The notes beneath the pieces are model-generated. The model did not search any database and was not told the origin of the DNA. It saw only the letters and a program-made list of their open reading frames with translations. From the NCBI GenBank assembly GCA_031287285.1, contig JAITTC010000040.1:1-7846 (forward strand): a stretch of DNA of 7,846 bases. Reading direction: 5' to 3'. The position numbers and the translations under genes were made by a program. Shown piece after piece: positions 1 to 7,005 of this stretch; position 1 is the stretch's first letter; every line of letters starts with the position of its first letter. This stretch comes from Christensenellaceae bacterium (GTDB taxonomy: Bacteria; Bacillota; Clostridia; Christensenellales; UBA1750).

Positions 1-1493
1 CAATCGGCACCGTCGACCAGCTTTTGATGGGCGCCCTGCGGCACAAGCACCTGGCCCTGCGCCATTTGGGGCTGGCGAATAAGGTCGTCATCGTGGACGA
101 GGTGCACGCTTATGATGCCTATATGGATAGCTACCTTTATCGGGCTCTTCGATGGCTCGGCGAATACGGCGCGCCCGTGGTGGTTCTATCCGCCACGCTG
201 CCGCCCGCAACGCGCAAGGAGCTTCTTGAAGCCTATTTGGGCACAAAGCCGAGCGAGGATTTAAGCGGCTCAGATTACCCCATTCTAACCCTTTCTAATG
301 GAAGAGCCATTTGCCGGGTCGTTCCGAGCGATTCGGGCAGGAATCGAGAAAAAGAGGTCTTCATCGAGCGTTTCGAGGGCGATATCGCCCAAAAACTCGA
401 CGAATTGCTGGCGGAGGGCGGCTGTGCGGGGATCGTCGTGAGCACGGTTGGCAAGGCGCAAGAACTCGCGCGAGGGCTCGCCGCGCATTTTGGCGGCGAG
501 CCGGTCGAGTTGCTGCATTCGCGCTTTTTAAGCCTTGACCGCAGCGAAAAAGAGGCTGCGCTGCTCCTTGAGCTTGGGCCGCCGAAAGGGGAAACGAGAC
601 GCCCTGAAAGGAAGATCGTCGTGGGGACCCAGGTCATCGAACAGTCGCTTGACATCGACTTTGACCTGATGCTCACGGATCTTTGCCCGATGGATCTGCT
701 GATCCAGCGCATCGGGCGGCTGCATCGCCACGAGCGCCCGCGCCCCGAAAGGTTGAGGCTGCCCCGCTGCCTGGTGATGGGCGTGGAGGAATTCGACGGC
801 GGCGCGAAGGCCGTGTATGGCGAATACAGCCTGCTGAACACCAAATTTCTATTGCCAAGTTCGCTAAAACTGCCAGACGACATCGCAGGGTTGGTGCGAG
901 AGGCCTATGGCGGCTGCATCGAACTGCCGGAAGAAGAAAACGAGCGCTATGCGGCGGCAAAAGCCGCGTTCGAGAAACTGGTTGACTGTAAAAAGACCAA
1001 GGCCGCGACCTTTCAGCTCGGGGATCCGAAGCGCGGCAGACCATCCCTCAGCGGCTGGCTCGATTTTAACAAAAGCTGCATTACCGACAGGCAGGGCGAA
1101 GCCTCGGTGCGCGATTCCGCGGGCTCCATCGAAGTGCTGGTCATCCAAAGGCTTCGCGACGGACTGCATCTTTTGCCCTGGATCGAGGGCGGGAGGCTCA
1201 TCGAGCATGATCGCATGCCGGACGATGACCTGGGCTTCACCATCGCGGGCTGCAGCGTAAGCCTGCTGAGCGAACTGGCAAAGCCATGGAACATCGATGA
1301 GACCATCAAGGAGCTGGAAAAGCAAAAAGCAAAAGCCATCCCGCCAGCCTGGGAAGAGAGCCATTGGCTGCGCGGAGAGCTCTTCCTGGTGCTGGATGAG
1401 GCGTTTTGCTGCGAGCTTCAGGGAAAGAAGCTGCATTACGACCAAAAATACGGGCTGAGCATCGAAAAGGAGGCGGAAGATGAGCGAGTTTAA
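1..1493 (+). CDS. cas3: Cas3 helicase, type I-E, C-terminal part (5' end outside window)
   Basis: Partial gene of 496 visible residues; the frame is open from base 3, so the start lies upstream. Cas3 is the ATP-dependent helicase-nuclease recruited by Cascade to unwind and degrade target DNA. The fragment opens with GTVDQLL, a segment that precedes the Walker B box in Cas3 proteins. It then shows the DEVH box (VIVDEVHAYD, bases 96-107), motif III SAT (189-197), a RecA2 domain with TQVIEQSLDID (627-659), and motif VI QRIGRLHRH (705-731). The remaining residues form the linker and C-terminal domain. The HD nuclease domain and Walker A would lie upstream and cannot be seen, so it is unknown whether HD is fused or separate. 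No frameshift or stop interrupts the visible part. The 3' end overlaps casA by 14 nt and carries its Shine-Dalgarno site. The family call is firm; the I-E assignment rests on the neighbours. Confidence 0.97.
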   Translation, partial: IGTVDQLLMGALRHKHLALRHLGLANKVVIVDEVHAYDAYMDSYLYRALRWLGEYGAPVVVLSATLPPATRKELLEAYLGTKPSEDLSGSDYPILTLSNGRAICRVVPSDSGRNREKEVFIERFEGDIAQKLDELLAEGGCAGIVVSTVGKAQELARGLAAHFGGEPVELLHSRFLSLDRSEKEAALLLELGPPKGETRRPERKIVVGTQVIEQSLDIDFDLMLTDLCPMDLLIQRIGRLHRHERPRPERLRLPRCLVMGVEEFDGGAKAVYGEYSLLNTKFLLPSSLKLPDDIAGLVREAYGGCIELPEEENERYAAAKAAFEKLVDCKKTKAATFQLGDPKRGRPSLSGWLDFNKSCITDRQGEASVRDSAGSIEVLVIQRLRDGLHLLPWIEGGRLIEHDRMPDDDLGFTIAGCSVSLLSELAKPWNIDETIKELEKQKAKAIPPAWEESHWLRGELFLVLDEAFCCELQGKKLHYDQKYGLSIEKEAEDERV

Positions 1494-3027
1494 CCTGCTG
1501 GATGAAAAATGGATCGCCGTTCGGAAGGGAGCGCAAATAGAAGAACTCTCGCTGAAGGAAGTCCTTGCCAAGGCGCACGAAATCGACGGCCTGGCGGGCG
1601 AACTGCCCACGCAGGATGCCGCCATCCTGCGGCTGCTCTTGGCGGTGCTCTATGCCTCGCTGGCACGGGAAGAGCGTGCATATAGCGACGCCATCGAGTT
1701 TTGGAAGGGGCTTTATGAGGAGGCTAAGCGCTTCCCCATGGCCGAAATCGAAGGCTATTTAGAGGGCTATCGAGATCGGTTTTGGCTCTTTGACGACGAA
1801 AAGCCCTTCCTGCAGGTGGCGGGATTGCAGACTGCCGACGGGAAGATCAATCCCATCGCCCAGATCGTCGCGGACGTACCAAGCCGCGAAGAACGCCGCT
1901 TTTTCTCGACCATGAACGGTGCAGCCGTGCAGTCGATCAGCTTCGCCGAAGCCGCGCGTTGGCTCGTTGACTTGCAGGCCTGGGATTATGCGGGCAAGAA
2001 GGCTTCAGTCGTCGGCGGGGCGCCAAACGGCGGCGGAACGGGCTGGTGCGGCAAGCTGGGGCTGATCTACCCGCGCGGAAAGAACCTCTTCCAGACCTTG
2101 ATGTTAAACTTCGTGCTGCTCAATTCCTCGGGGGCGGGGGAGCCTCTGCCCTTCGCGCCGCCCGCGTGGGAACAGCCGCCGAGGACGGCCGCAAAGCTCG
2201 AGCTTCGCCCCAAATCCTATGTGGAGCTTTTGACCTGGCAGTCCAGAAGGGCGCGCCTTTTTGCCGAAAATGGCCGGGCGACGGGGATTATCTCTTCCTA
2301 CGGCGATGTATTCGAAAAGGGAAATACCTTCATCGAGCAGATGAGCGGCTGGCACCAAAGCTCTATCGCCAAGCAGGGTTTCATCCCGAAGACCCACGAC
2401 TCGACGCGGCAGATCTGGCGCGATCTGGGGGCGCTTTTACCACTTAAAGGCGACACCAGTAAGGAAACCCGAAGGCCGCCGGTCTTGGCTTGGCTGAATG
2501 AACTTAAGATCAGGGGAACCATTCCCTTGGTGGCCGTAGGCTACGAATATGGACCGATGCAGGGCGTGGTCGATACGATGATTTCAGACTCACTTCATAT
2601 CAACGCCGAGCTCCTTGGGCACTTGGACGATGACTGGGCACAGCGCATTGTAGACGTACTCGTCCAAACCGACAGGGGCGTCTACGCGCTGGGACGCTTT
2701 GCGAATGATCTGGATAAGGCTGCGGGCGGCGATGGCAAGAGCGCCGGCGACCTGCCAAAGCTGCAGGCCTATGCGGCGCTGGACGAGCCCTTTCGCGACT
2801 GGCTGGCGCGGATATCGCCCCAGGAAGACGACATCGAAGAAAAGATGATTAAATGGAGGGCTACCGCAAGAAAAGAGCTTCTGAAGCGGGGGACTGCGCT
2901 CGCAGCCGAGGCCGGGAGCGCTGCCTTCGTAGGGCGCAAGGATAAAAACGGCCGCCTTGTAAACACCCCCATAGCGCATAGATGGTTTTTTGGGGAGATC
3001 AGCAAGCATTTAGGCAAGGGAGGATGA
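1480..3027 (+). CDS. casA: Cascade large subunit CasA (Cse1/Cas8e)
   Basis: 515 residues, close to E. coli Cse1 (about 502). In type I-E this subunit recognises the PAM, starts duplex opening and docks Cas3. The N-terminus MSEFNLLDEKWIAV is typical of the family, as are RFWLFDDEKPFLQVAG (residues 100-114), the Gly-rich stretch GGAPNGGGTGWCG (179-191) and NLFQTLMLN (202-210). From memory of E. coli Cse1, the GYEYGPMQG segment (354-362) appears to match the loop holding the Asn-Gln-Ala wedge, so Q361 is the likely wedge glutamine; this is an inference. The protein has only one cysteine, so no zinc site is formed. The start is the ATG at 1480, 6 nt after AAGGAGG (1467-1473), and it overlaps the end of cas3 by 14 nt. 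The gene is intact, with a four-helix-type C-terminal region as expected. Confidence 0.95.
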   Translation: MSEFNLLDEKWIAVRKGAQIEELSLKEVLAKAHEIDGLAGELPTQDAAILRLLLAVLYASLAREERAYSDAIEFWKGLYEEAKRFPMAEIEGYLEGYRDRFWLFDDEKPFLQVAGLQTADGKINPIAQIVADVPSREERRFFSTMNGAAVQSISFAEAARWLVDLQAWDYAGKKASVVGGAPNGGGTGWCGKLGLIYPRGKNLFQTLMLNFVLLNSSGAGEPLPFAPPAWEQPPRTAAKLELRPKSYVELLTWQSRRARLFAENGRATGIISSYGDVFEKGNTFIEQMSGWHQSSIAKQGFIPKTHDSTRQIWRDLGALLPLKGDTSKETRRPPVLAWLNELKIRGTIPLVAVGYEYGPMQGVVDTMISDSLHINAELLGHLDDDWAQRIVDVLVQTDRGVYALGRFANDLDKAAGGDGKSAGDLPKLQAYAALDEPFRDWLARISPQEDDIEEKMIKWRATARKELLKRGTALAAEAGSAAFVGRKDKNGRLVNTPIAHRWFFGEISKHLGKGG

Positions 3028-3032
3028 AGATG
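3018..3032 (+). promoter_or_regulatory. Ribosome binding site that decides the casB start
   Basis: GGGAGG (3018-3023) lies in the last codons of casA. Two in-frame ATGs follow. The ATG at 3024 touches the Shine-Dalgarno sequence with no spacer, while the ATG at 3030 has a 6-nt spacer. The second is therefore the likelier start. The in-frame ATG at 2982 lies deep in casA and would add non-family residues. Confidence 0.7.
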
Positions 3033-3602
3033 AGCATAAAGGAGGAGATCGGCGAGTTCGTGCTGAAGCGAATTCGCGAACTCGACGAAGAAACGCCTTA
3101 CGCACGGGCTTCTTTGGCAAAATTGCGCCGCGTGGCAGGAAAAAACCCCAGCGAAACTCCCGAGGTTTGGGGCATCACGCTGCGAGGGGGTCTTCTAAGC
3201 AGCGACGCGATTGAAGCGATCCACACGGCGCTCGCGCTCTATGCCGTTCATCGGCAAAGCAAGCAAAAATCGATGCACCTAGAGGGCCAATCCCTCGGCA
3301 AGGCGGCGCGAGTCCTGATTTGGAAGGATAAGGATGGCAATCGGGAAGAGGCCATCACTCGCCGGTTTAACGCCATTGCCAGCGCGGGGGATCTCATCGA
3401 GCTTAGCCGCCACGCGCGGGGGCTGGTGCAGCTTCTAAGAAGCGAAGACATTGAACTTGACTATGTGCAGTTCGCAAGGGAGCTTTACAGCTTCGGCCGA
3501 TATGCGGATAGCCGCCCCGGCATTCGCCTGAAATGGGGCAAGGATTTTTACTCGCTTAAACCCGATACGGAAAAAAACGAGGAGGAAAATCAGGATGAAT
3601 AA
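3030..3602 (+). CDS. casB: Cascade small subunit CasB (Cse2/Cas11e)
   Basis: 190 residues from the chosen ATG, somewhat longer than E. coli CasB (about 160). Two copies of this all-helical subunit form the belly of Cascade and help hold the displaced DNA strand. Family signatures visible are ARASLAKLRR (residues 25-34), RRFNAIASAGDL (111-122), HARGLVQLLR (128-137) and LKWGKDFY (167-174). The last of these is the usual C-terminal end of Cse2. After it comes a short acidic, low-complexity tail of about 16 residues ending in EENQDE, which coincides with the purine-rich ribosome binding site of the next gene. The start codon lies 2 nt past the casA stop, and the 3' end overlaps casC by 8 nt. Starting at 3024 instead would add only two residues. 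Confidence 0.93.
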   Translation: MSIKEEIGEFVLKRIRELDEETPYARASLAKLRRVAGKNPSETPEVWGITLRGGLLSSDAIEAIHTALALYAVHRQSKQKSMHLEGQSLGKAARVLIWKDKDGNREEAITRRFNAIASAGDLIELSRHARGLVQLLRSEDIELDYVQFARELYSFGRYADSRPGIRLKWGKDFYSLKPDTEKNEEENQDE

Positions 3603-4647
3603 GCTCTATATCGACTTCCACATCATTCAAAGCGTGCCGCCTTCTTGCATCAACAGGGACGACACGGGCAGCCCCAAGACCGCGGTCTATGGCGGCGTAC
3701 AGCGCGCGAGGGTATCGAGCCAGGCCTGGAAAAAGGCCGTGCGGGATGTCTTCCCAGAGGCGCTTAAAGGCTTTCGAACGAAGAAAATCGTGGATCTGGT
3801 CGCCGAGCAAATTCTTGCGATCGACGCCGCGGCGGACGCCGAAGCGCTGGCCAAAGAGCTTTTTAAGGCGGCAAAGCTGCTGGATAAGAGCCTTGATGCG
3901 GGCTCAAGCGCACCGCTGTTCTTCCTAAGCCCAGGCCAAGCCAAGGCGCTCGCGCATTTGGCTATCGAAAATCCGGAGGCCGACAGGGCGGCTGCGCAAG
4001 CCGCTTTAAACAGCGCGCCGAGCGTCGATATCGCTCTATTTGGCCGCATGGTTGCGGATAACCCGACGCTGAACGCGGACGCCTCTTGTCAGGTCGCCCA
4101 CGCGATCTCGACGCACCGGGTCGACAACGAGTTTGACTACTTCACCGCCGTGGACGACCGCTCACCCAATGACAATGCGGGCGCCGCGATGATCGGCACG
4201 GTGGAGTTCAACTCCGCGACGCTCTATCGCTACGCGACGATCGCCGCGCATGAGCTGAAAAACCTGCTGGCGGATTCAAACCAGACGGCGGGGGAGGCGG
4301 TCGCGGCGTTTGCGGATGCCTTCATCTGCTCAATGCCCACGGGCAAGCGGAATACCTTCGCTAACCACACCCTGCCCAGCGCCGTGTACGTCGCCCTGCG
4401 CGAAGATCAGCCCATCAACCTGGTCGGCGCCTTTGAAGAGCCCATCAAGCCGGGCGACCGGGGCTATGTAAAGCAATCCGTGCAAAAGCTCAGGGAGTAC
4501 GCTCAAAACAATGTTTATCATTGCTTTGCTAAGGAGCCCTCGGCGGCTTTTGCCGTTGGCGAGGGCCTGGAATCCTTCGGCGAACCCATTTCGCTTGAAG
4601 AGCTGGTCACAAAGCTGCGGGCCGAGGTGGAAGGAAGGCTGCAATGA
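3595..4647 (+). CDS. cas7e: Cascade backbone subunit CasC (Cse4/Cas7e)
   Basis: 350 residues, near the E. coli length (about 363). Six copies of Cas7e with an RRM-like fold bind the crRNA spacer and form the Cascade backbone. The N-terminus reads IDFHIIQSVPPSCINRDD, the I-E Cas7 opening, followed by VYGGVQRARVSSQAWKKAVR (residues 31-50). Further signatures are VDIALFGRM (144-152), AHAISTHRVD (168-177), DYFTAVDD (181-188) and EFNSATLYRYA (204-214), all of which parallel E. coli CasC in order and spacing. The middle is rich in Ala, Lys and Leu and is probably helical, as in the thumb and insertion regions of the family. The start ATG is 9 nt after GAGGAGG (3579-3585). Its last base pairs overlap casD in an ATGA arrangement. 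Confidence 0.96.
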   Translation: MNKLYIDFHIIQSVPPSCINRDDTGSPKTAVYGGVQRARVSSQAWKKAVRDVFPEALKGFRTKKIVDLVAEQILAIDAAADAEALAKELFKAAKLLDKSLDAGSSAPLFFLSPGQAKALAHLAIENPEADRAAAQAALNSAPSVDIALFGRMVADNPTLNADASCQVAHAISTHRVDNEFDYFTAVDDRSPNDNAGAAMIGTVEFNSATLYRYATIAAHELKNLLADSNQTAGEAVAAFADAFICSMPTGKRNTFANHTLPSAVYVALREDQPINLVGAFEEPIKPGDRGYVKQSVQKLREYAQNNVYHCFAKEPSAAFAVGEGLESFGEPISLEELVTKLRAEVEGRLQ

Positions 4648-5360
4648 GCACGCTTCTGCTGCGCTTAGCGGCGCCGATGCAGGCCTGGGGCACTTCCAGC
4701 CGGTTTACGCAGCGAAGCACGAGCCGTGAGCCGAGCAAAAGCGGCGTCATCGGCCTGCTGGCGGCCGCGCTCGGGCGGCGGCGCGATGCGGATCTGGCCG
4801 ATCTTAGCGCACTGCGCTTCGGCGTAAGGATCGATCAGCCCGGCGTGCTCTTGCGCGATTTTCACACGGCCCATGTTTGGGAAGGGGCGAGCGCGAAACA
4901 ATCCTTCGTGTCAGAACGCCACTATTTGGCGGATGCCCTCTTTCTGGTTGGGCTGGAGGGCGACGAAGCGCTGCTAAAGCTGCTCGACGAAGCGCTGCAA
5001 AGCCCGAGTTTTCCATTATATTTGGGGCGCCGCTCCTGCCCGCCAACCGGGCGGCTCTCGCTGGGGCTGCGCGCCGCGCCGCTCGGCGAAGCGCTGAAAG
5101 CCGAGCCTTGGCTGGCGGCGAAATGGTATAGAGATAAGGAGCGCCGCAGGGAGGATGTGCCGCCCGGGGAAGAGATGCCGCGCTTAGAACTCGTCCTTGA
5201 TGCGGCGGAAGGCTCCGTTCTTTCGCGCGATCTACCGCTGAGTTTCGATCCGGCGCATCGGCGTTATGGCTTCCGCACGAGCAGCCGCGAAACGCTTTCC
5301 GTCCAGGGCATGAACCAAACCGAGCACGACCCATTTTTAGAGATGGGGGAGGATGGCTGA
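4644..5360 (+). CDS. cas5e: Cascade subunit CasD (Cas5e)
   Basis: 238 residues, similar to E. coli CasD (about 224). In type I-E it binds the 5' handle of the crRNA and joins Cas8e to the Cas7 filament; it is not the processing nuclease here because Cas6e is present. Signatures are LLLRLAAPMQAWG (residues 4-16), SKSGVIGLLAAALGRRRD (31-48), RDFHTAH (71-77) and YLGRRSCPP (126-134). All are characteristic of Cas5e, the second being the conserved helix after the first strand. The start overlaps the casC stop by 4 nt (ATGA) with AGGAAGG 5 nt upstream. The stop TGA shares its final A with the casE start. The gene is GC-rich with no sign of damage. Confidence 0.95.
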   Translation: MSTLLLRLAAPMQAWGTSSRFTQRSTSREPSKSGVIGLLAAALGRRRDADLADLSALRFGVRIDQPGVLLRDFHTAHVWEGASAKQSFVSERHYLADALFLVGLEGDEALLKLLDEALQSPSFPLYLGRRSCPPTGRLSLGLRAAPLGEALKAEPWLAAKWYRDKERRREDVPPGEEMPRLELVLDAAEGSVLSRDLPLSFDPAHRRYGFRTSSRETLSVQGMNQTEHDPFLEMGEDG

Positions 5361-5998
5361 TGTTTCTTTCACGCGTTGAGATCAATCCTCAGCTTAATAA
5401 AACGATGTGGGCTCTCGCTTCCCCGCAAAGGATGCATGCTATCATCGCGACTAGTTTCCCCACTGCCTTAAACGCCGCAAGCCGTGTGCTCTGGCGCCTG
5501 GATCGCCTTGCCTACGCGCAATACCTCATCGTGCAAAGCGCGGTGAGGCCGGATTTTAGTTCTCTGATCGAGCAGCTAGGCTGGCCAAAGAGCGGCCAGA
5601 AATGGGACACTCGCGAATATGACGCCTTCCTGCGAGCGCTTCAGCCGGGCCAAAACTGGCGCTTCCGCCTTTGCGCAAACCCCGTGCGCAGCGTGAAAAC
5701 GCTGGGGGAACGAGGGCGCGGCAAGGTGCTGGCGTATACGAGCGTTGACCAACAAAAGGACTGGCTTCAAAGCCACGCCGAAGGCTGCGGGATTGCCCTG
5801 CCCCATTTTGATCTGGTTGGGCGTGATATGCTGAAGTTCCAGCGCAAGGACGCGACGGTTACTCTCGGTGTTGCCGCCTTTGAGGGGCTTTTAGAAGTGC
5901 GGGACGCGGACGCTCTGCGCGCCGCGATGACGGCGGGCATCGGCCGCGCGAAGGCCTATGGCTGCGGCCTGCTCACGCTCGCGAGGGTCGGGGGATGA
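5360..5998 (+). CDS. cas6e: crRNA-processing endoribonuclease CasE (Cas6e)
   Basis: 212 residues, the usual length for Cas6e. It cleaves the pre-crRNA below the repeat hairpin without metal and stays bound to the 3' stem-loop in Cascade. The N-terminal ferredoxin-like fold starts MFLSRVEINP. The histidine in SPQRMHAIIATSF is H26, the position of the catalytic histidine in the Thermus thermophilus enzyme as I recall it. The strand FRLCANPVRS (102-111) is conserved in the family. The C-terminal glycine-rich loop GIGRAKAYGCGLLTL (193-207) is the diagnostic Cas6 RNA-binding motif. The start shares one base with the casD stop and follows GGGGGAGG (5345-5352) by 7 nt. The 3' end overlaps cas1 by 4 nt. 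The presence of an intact Cas6e implies that the repeats of this system form a stable hairpin. Confidence 0.95.
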   Translation: MFLSRVEINPQLNKTMWALASPQRMHAIIATSFPTALNAASRVLWRLDRLAYAQYLIVQSAVRPDFSSLIEQLGWPKSGQKWDTREYDAFLRALQPGQNWRFRLCANPVRSVKTLGERGRGKVLAYTSVDQQKDWLQSHAEGCGIALPHFDLVGRDMLKFQRKDATVTLGVAAFEGLLEVRDADALRAAMTAGIGRAKAYGCGLLTLARVGG

Positions 5999-7002
5999 GC
6001 GAGCAGAGCGGGGCCAAAAGGCCTGAATTGCAGGAGCTTCCGCAGGTTCGTGAGCGCCTCTCTTTTCTTTATTTAGAGCGCTGCGTGATCAATCGGCACG
6101 ACAGCGCCTTGACCGTGACCGACGCGCGCGGAGTCGTGCACATCCCTTCGGCCTCGCTCAGCGTGGTGATGTTAGGCCCTGGCACCAAGATCGTGCACCG
6201 CGCGATGGAGCTTTTGGGCGATTCGGGCGCCAGCGTGGTCTGGGTAGGCGAGCACGGCGTGCGCTATTACGCGCACGGCAGGCCTCTCACGCATTCTTCG
6301 GCGCTGTTAATTGCCCAGGCTGCCCTTGTTTCCAATACGCGCTCACGCCTAGCCGTCGCACGGAAGATGTACCAGATGCGCTTCCCGAATGAGGACGTAT
6401 CCAAGCTGACCATGCAGCAGCTGCGCGGCCGGGATGCCGCAAGGATTCGCACGGTTTACCGCAAAGCTTCACAAAAGACCGGAGTTCCCTGGAATGGCCG
6501 GACCTACCGCCCAGAGGACTTCACGGCAAGCGATCCCGTCAACATGGCGCTCTCCGCCGCGCATGCCTGCCTTTACGGCATCGCGCATAGCGTCATCGTG
6601 GCCCTTGGCTGCTCGCCCGGCCTTGGCTTCGTGCACACGGGGCACGAAAGATCCTTCGTCTACGACATCGCGGATCTTTATAAGGCCGAAATCACGATTC
6701 CCATCGCCTTTGAAGTCGCCGCGACCGGTGAAGCGCCCGAAAATATCGGTTCCTTGGCGCGCCGCGCCGTGCGGGATGCGGTTTCAAACGGGCAGATCCT
6801 CGAAAGAATGACGCACGACATTCAAGCCCTCCTCGCTTCCCCTGGAGGGGCCGCCAACGAAGAGCCCTTTGCCAATACCGTGCGCCTTTGGGACGAAAAA
6901 CAGGGCGAGGTGCGCAATGCGCTTTCCTATGGCAAAGAGCTTGAGGAGGAAGAGCCCGAGTTGGAGCCAGGTTATGGCCGCGTGATGGGGGAGGACGAGT
7001 AA
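5995..7002 (+). CDS. cas1e: CRISPR integrase Cas1, type I-E, with Asp at the catalytic Glu position
   Basis: 335 residues, about 30 longer than E. coli Cas1. With Cas2 it captures prespacers and integrates them at the leader end of the array. Strongly diagnostic segments are LERCVINRHDSAL (residues 27-39), VPWNGRTY (164-171), SAAHACLYG (187-195) and GFVHTGHERSFVYDIADLY (211-229). H214 and D227 match E. coli H208 and D221. The third metal ligand, E141 in E. coli, falls on D147 in LRGRDAARIRTVY. The spacing from D147 to H214 is 67 residues, the same as E141 to H208, so the site is aligned without a gap and carries Asp. The last 30 or so residues form an acidic tail (KELEEEEPELEP and beyond). 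The start overlaps the casE stop (ATGA). The preceding GAGGG is a weaker ribosome binding site than at the other junctions. Confidence 0.96.
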   Translation: MSEQSGAKRPELQELPQVRERLSFLYLERCVINRHDSALTVTDARGVVHIPSASLSVVMLGPGTKIVHRAMELLGDSGASVVWVGEHGVRYYAHGRPLTHSSALLIAQAALVSNTRSRLAVARKMYQMRFPNEDVSKLTMQQLRGRDAARIRTVYRKASQKTGVPWNGRTYRPEDFTASDPVNMALSAAHACLYGIAHSVIVALGCSPGLGFVHTGHERSFVYDIADLYKAEITIPIAFEVAATGEAPENIGSLARRAVRDAVSNGQILERMTHDIQALLASPGGAANEEPFANTVRLWDEKQGEVRNALSYGKELEEEEPELEPGYGRVMGEDE

Positions 7003-7005
7003 GTG
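6987..7005 (+). promoter_or_regulatory. Ribosome binding site and GTG start of cas2
   Basis: GGGGGAGG (6987-6994) sits in the last codons of cas1, 8 nt before the GTG at 7003. The GTG follows the cas1 TAA with no base between and is in the same reading frame. A further GTG two codons later (7009) is possible but its spacing of 14 nt is poorer. Confidence 0.75.

Noticed and set aside
275..883. Minus-strand open frame of 202 codons opposite cas3
   Set aside because: Ser/Arg-rich low-complexity translation with no family features, lying fully opposite the helicase motifs of cas3.
864..1625. Long open frame on the minus strand (253 codons) across the cas3-casA junction
   Set aside because: It lies opposite two confirmed genes, has no recognisable domain and no clear ribosome site. 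High-GC coding DNA often leaves long open frames on the other strand.
2982..3029. Upstream ATG at 2982 as the start of casB
   Set aside because: It would overlap casA by 46 nt, lacks a good ribosome site and adds 16 residues not expected in Cse2; the ATG at 3030 is well placed behind GGGAGG.
4804..5385. Minus-strand open frame of 193 codons opposite casD
   Set aside because: Its product is an Arg/Ala/Pro-rich string typical of an antisense shadow, and casD is certain on the plus strand.
6839..6850. Short inverted repeat CCCCTGGAGGGG as a possible terminator
   Set aside because: The stem is only 5 bp with a 2-nt loop, no T-run follows, and it lies in the middle of intact cas1 coding sequence.
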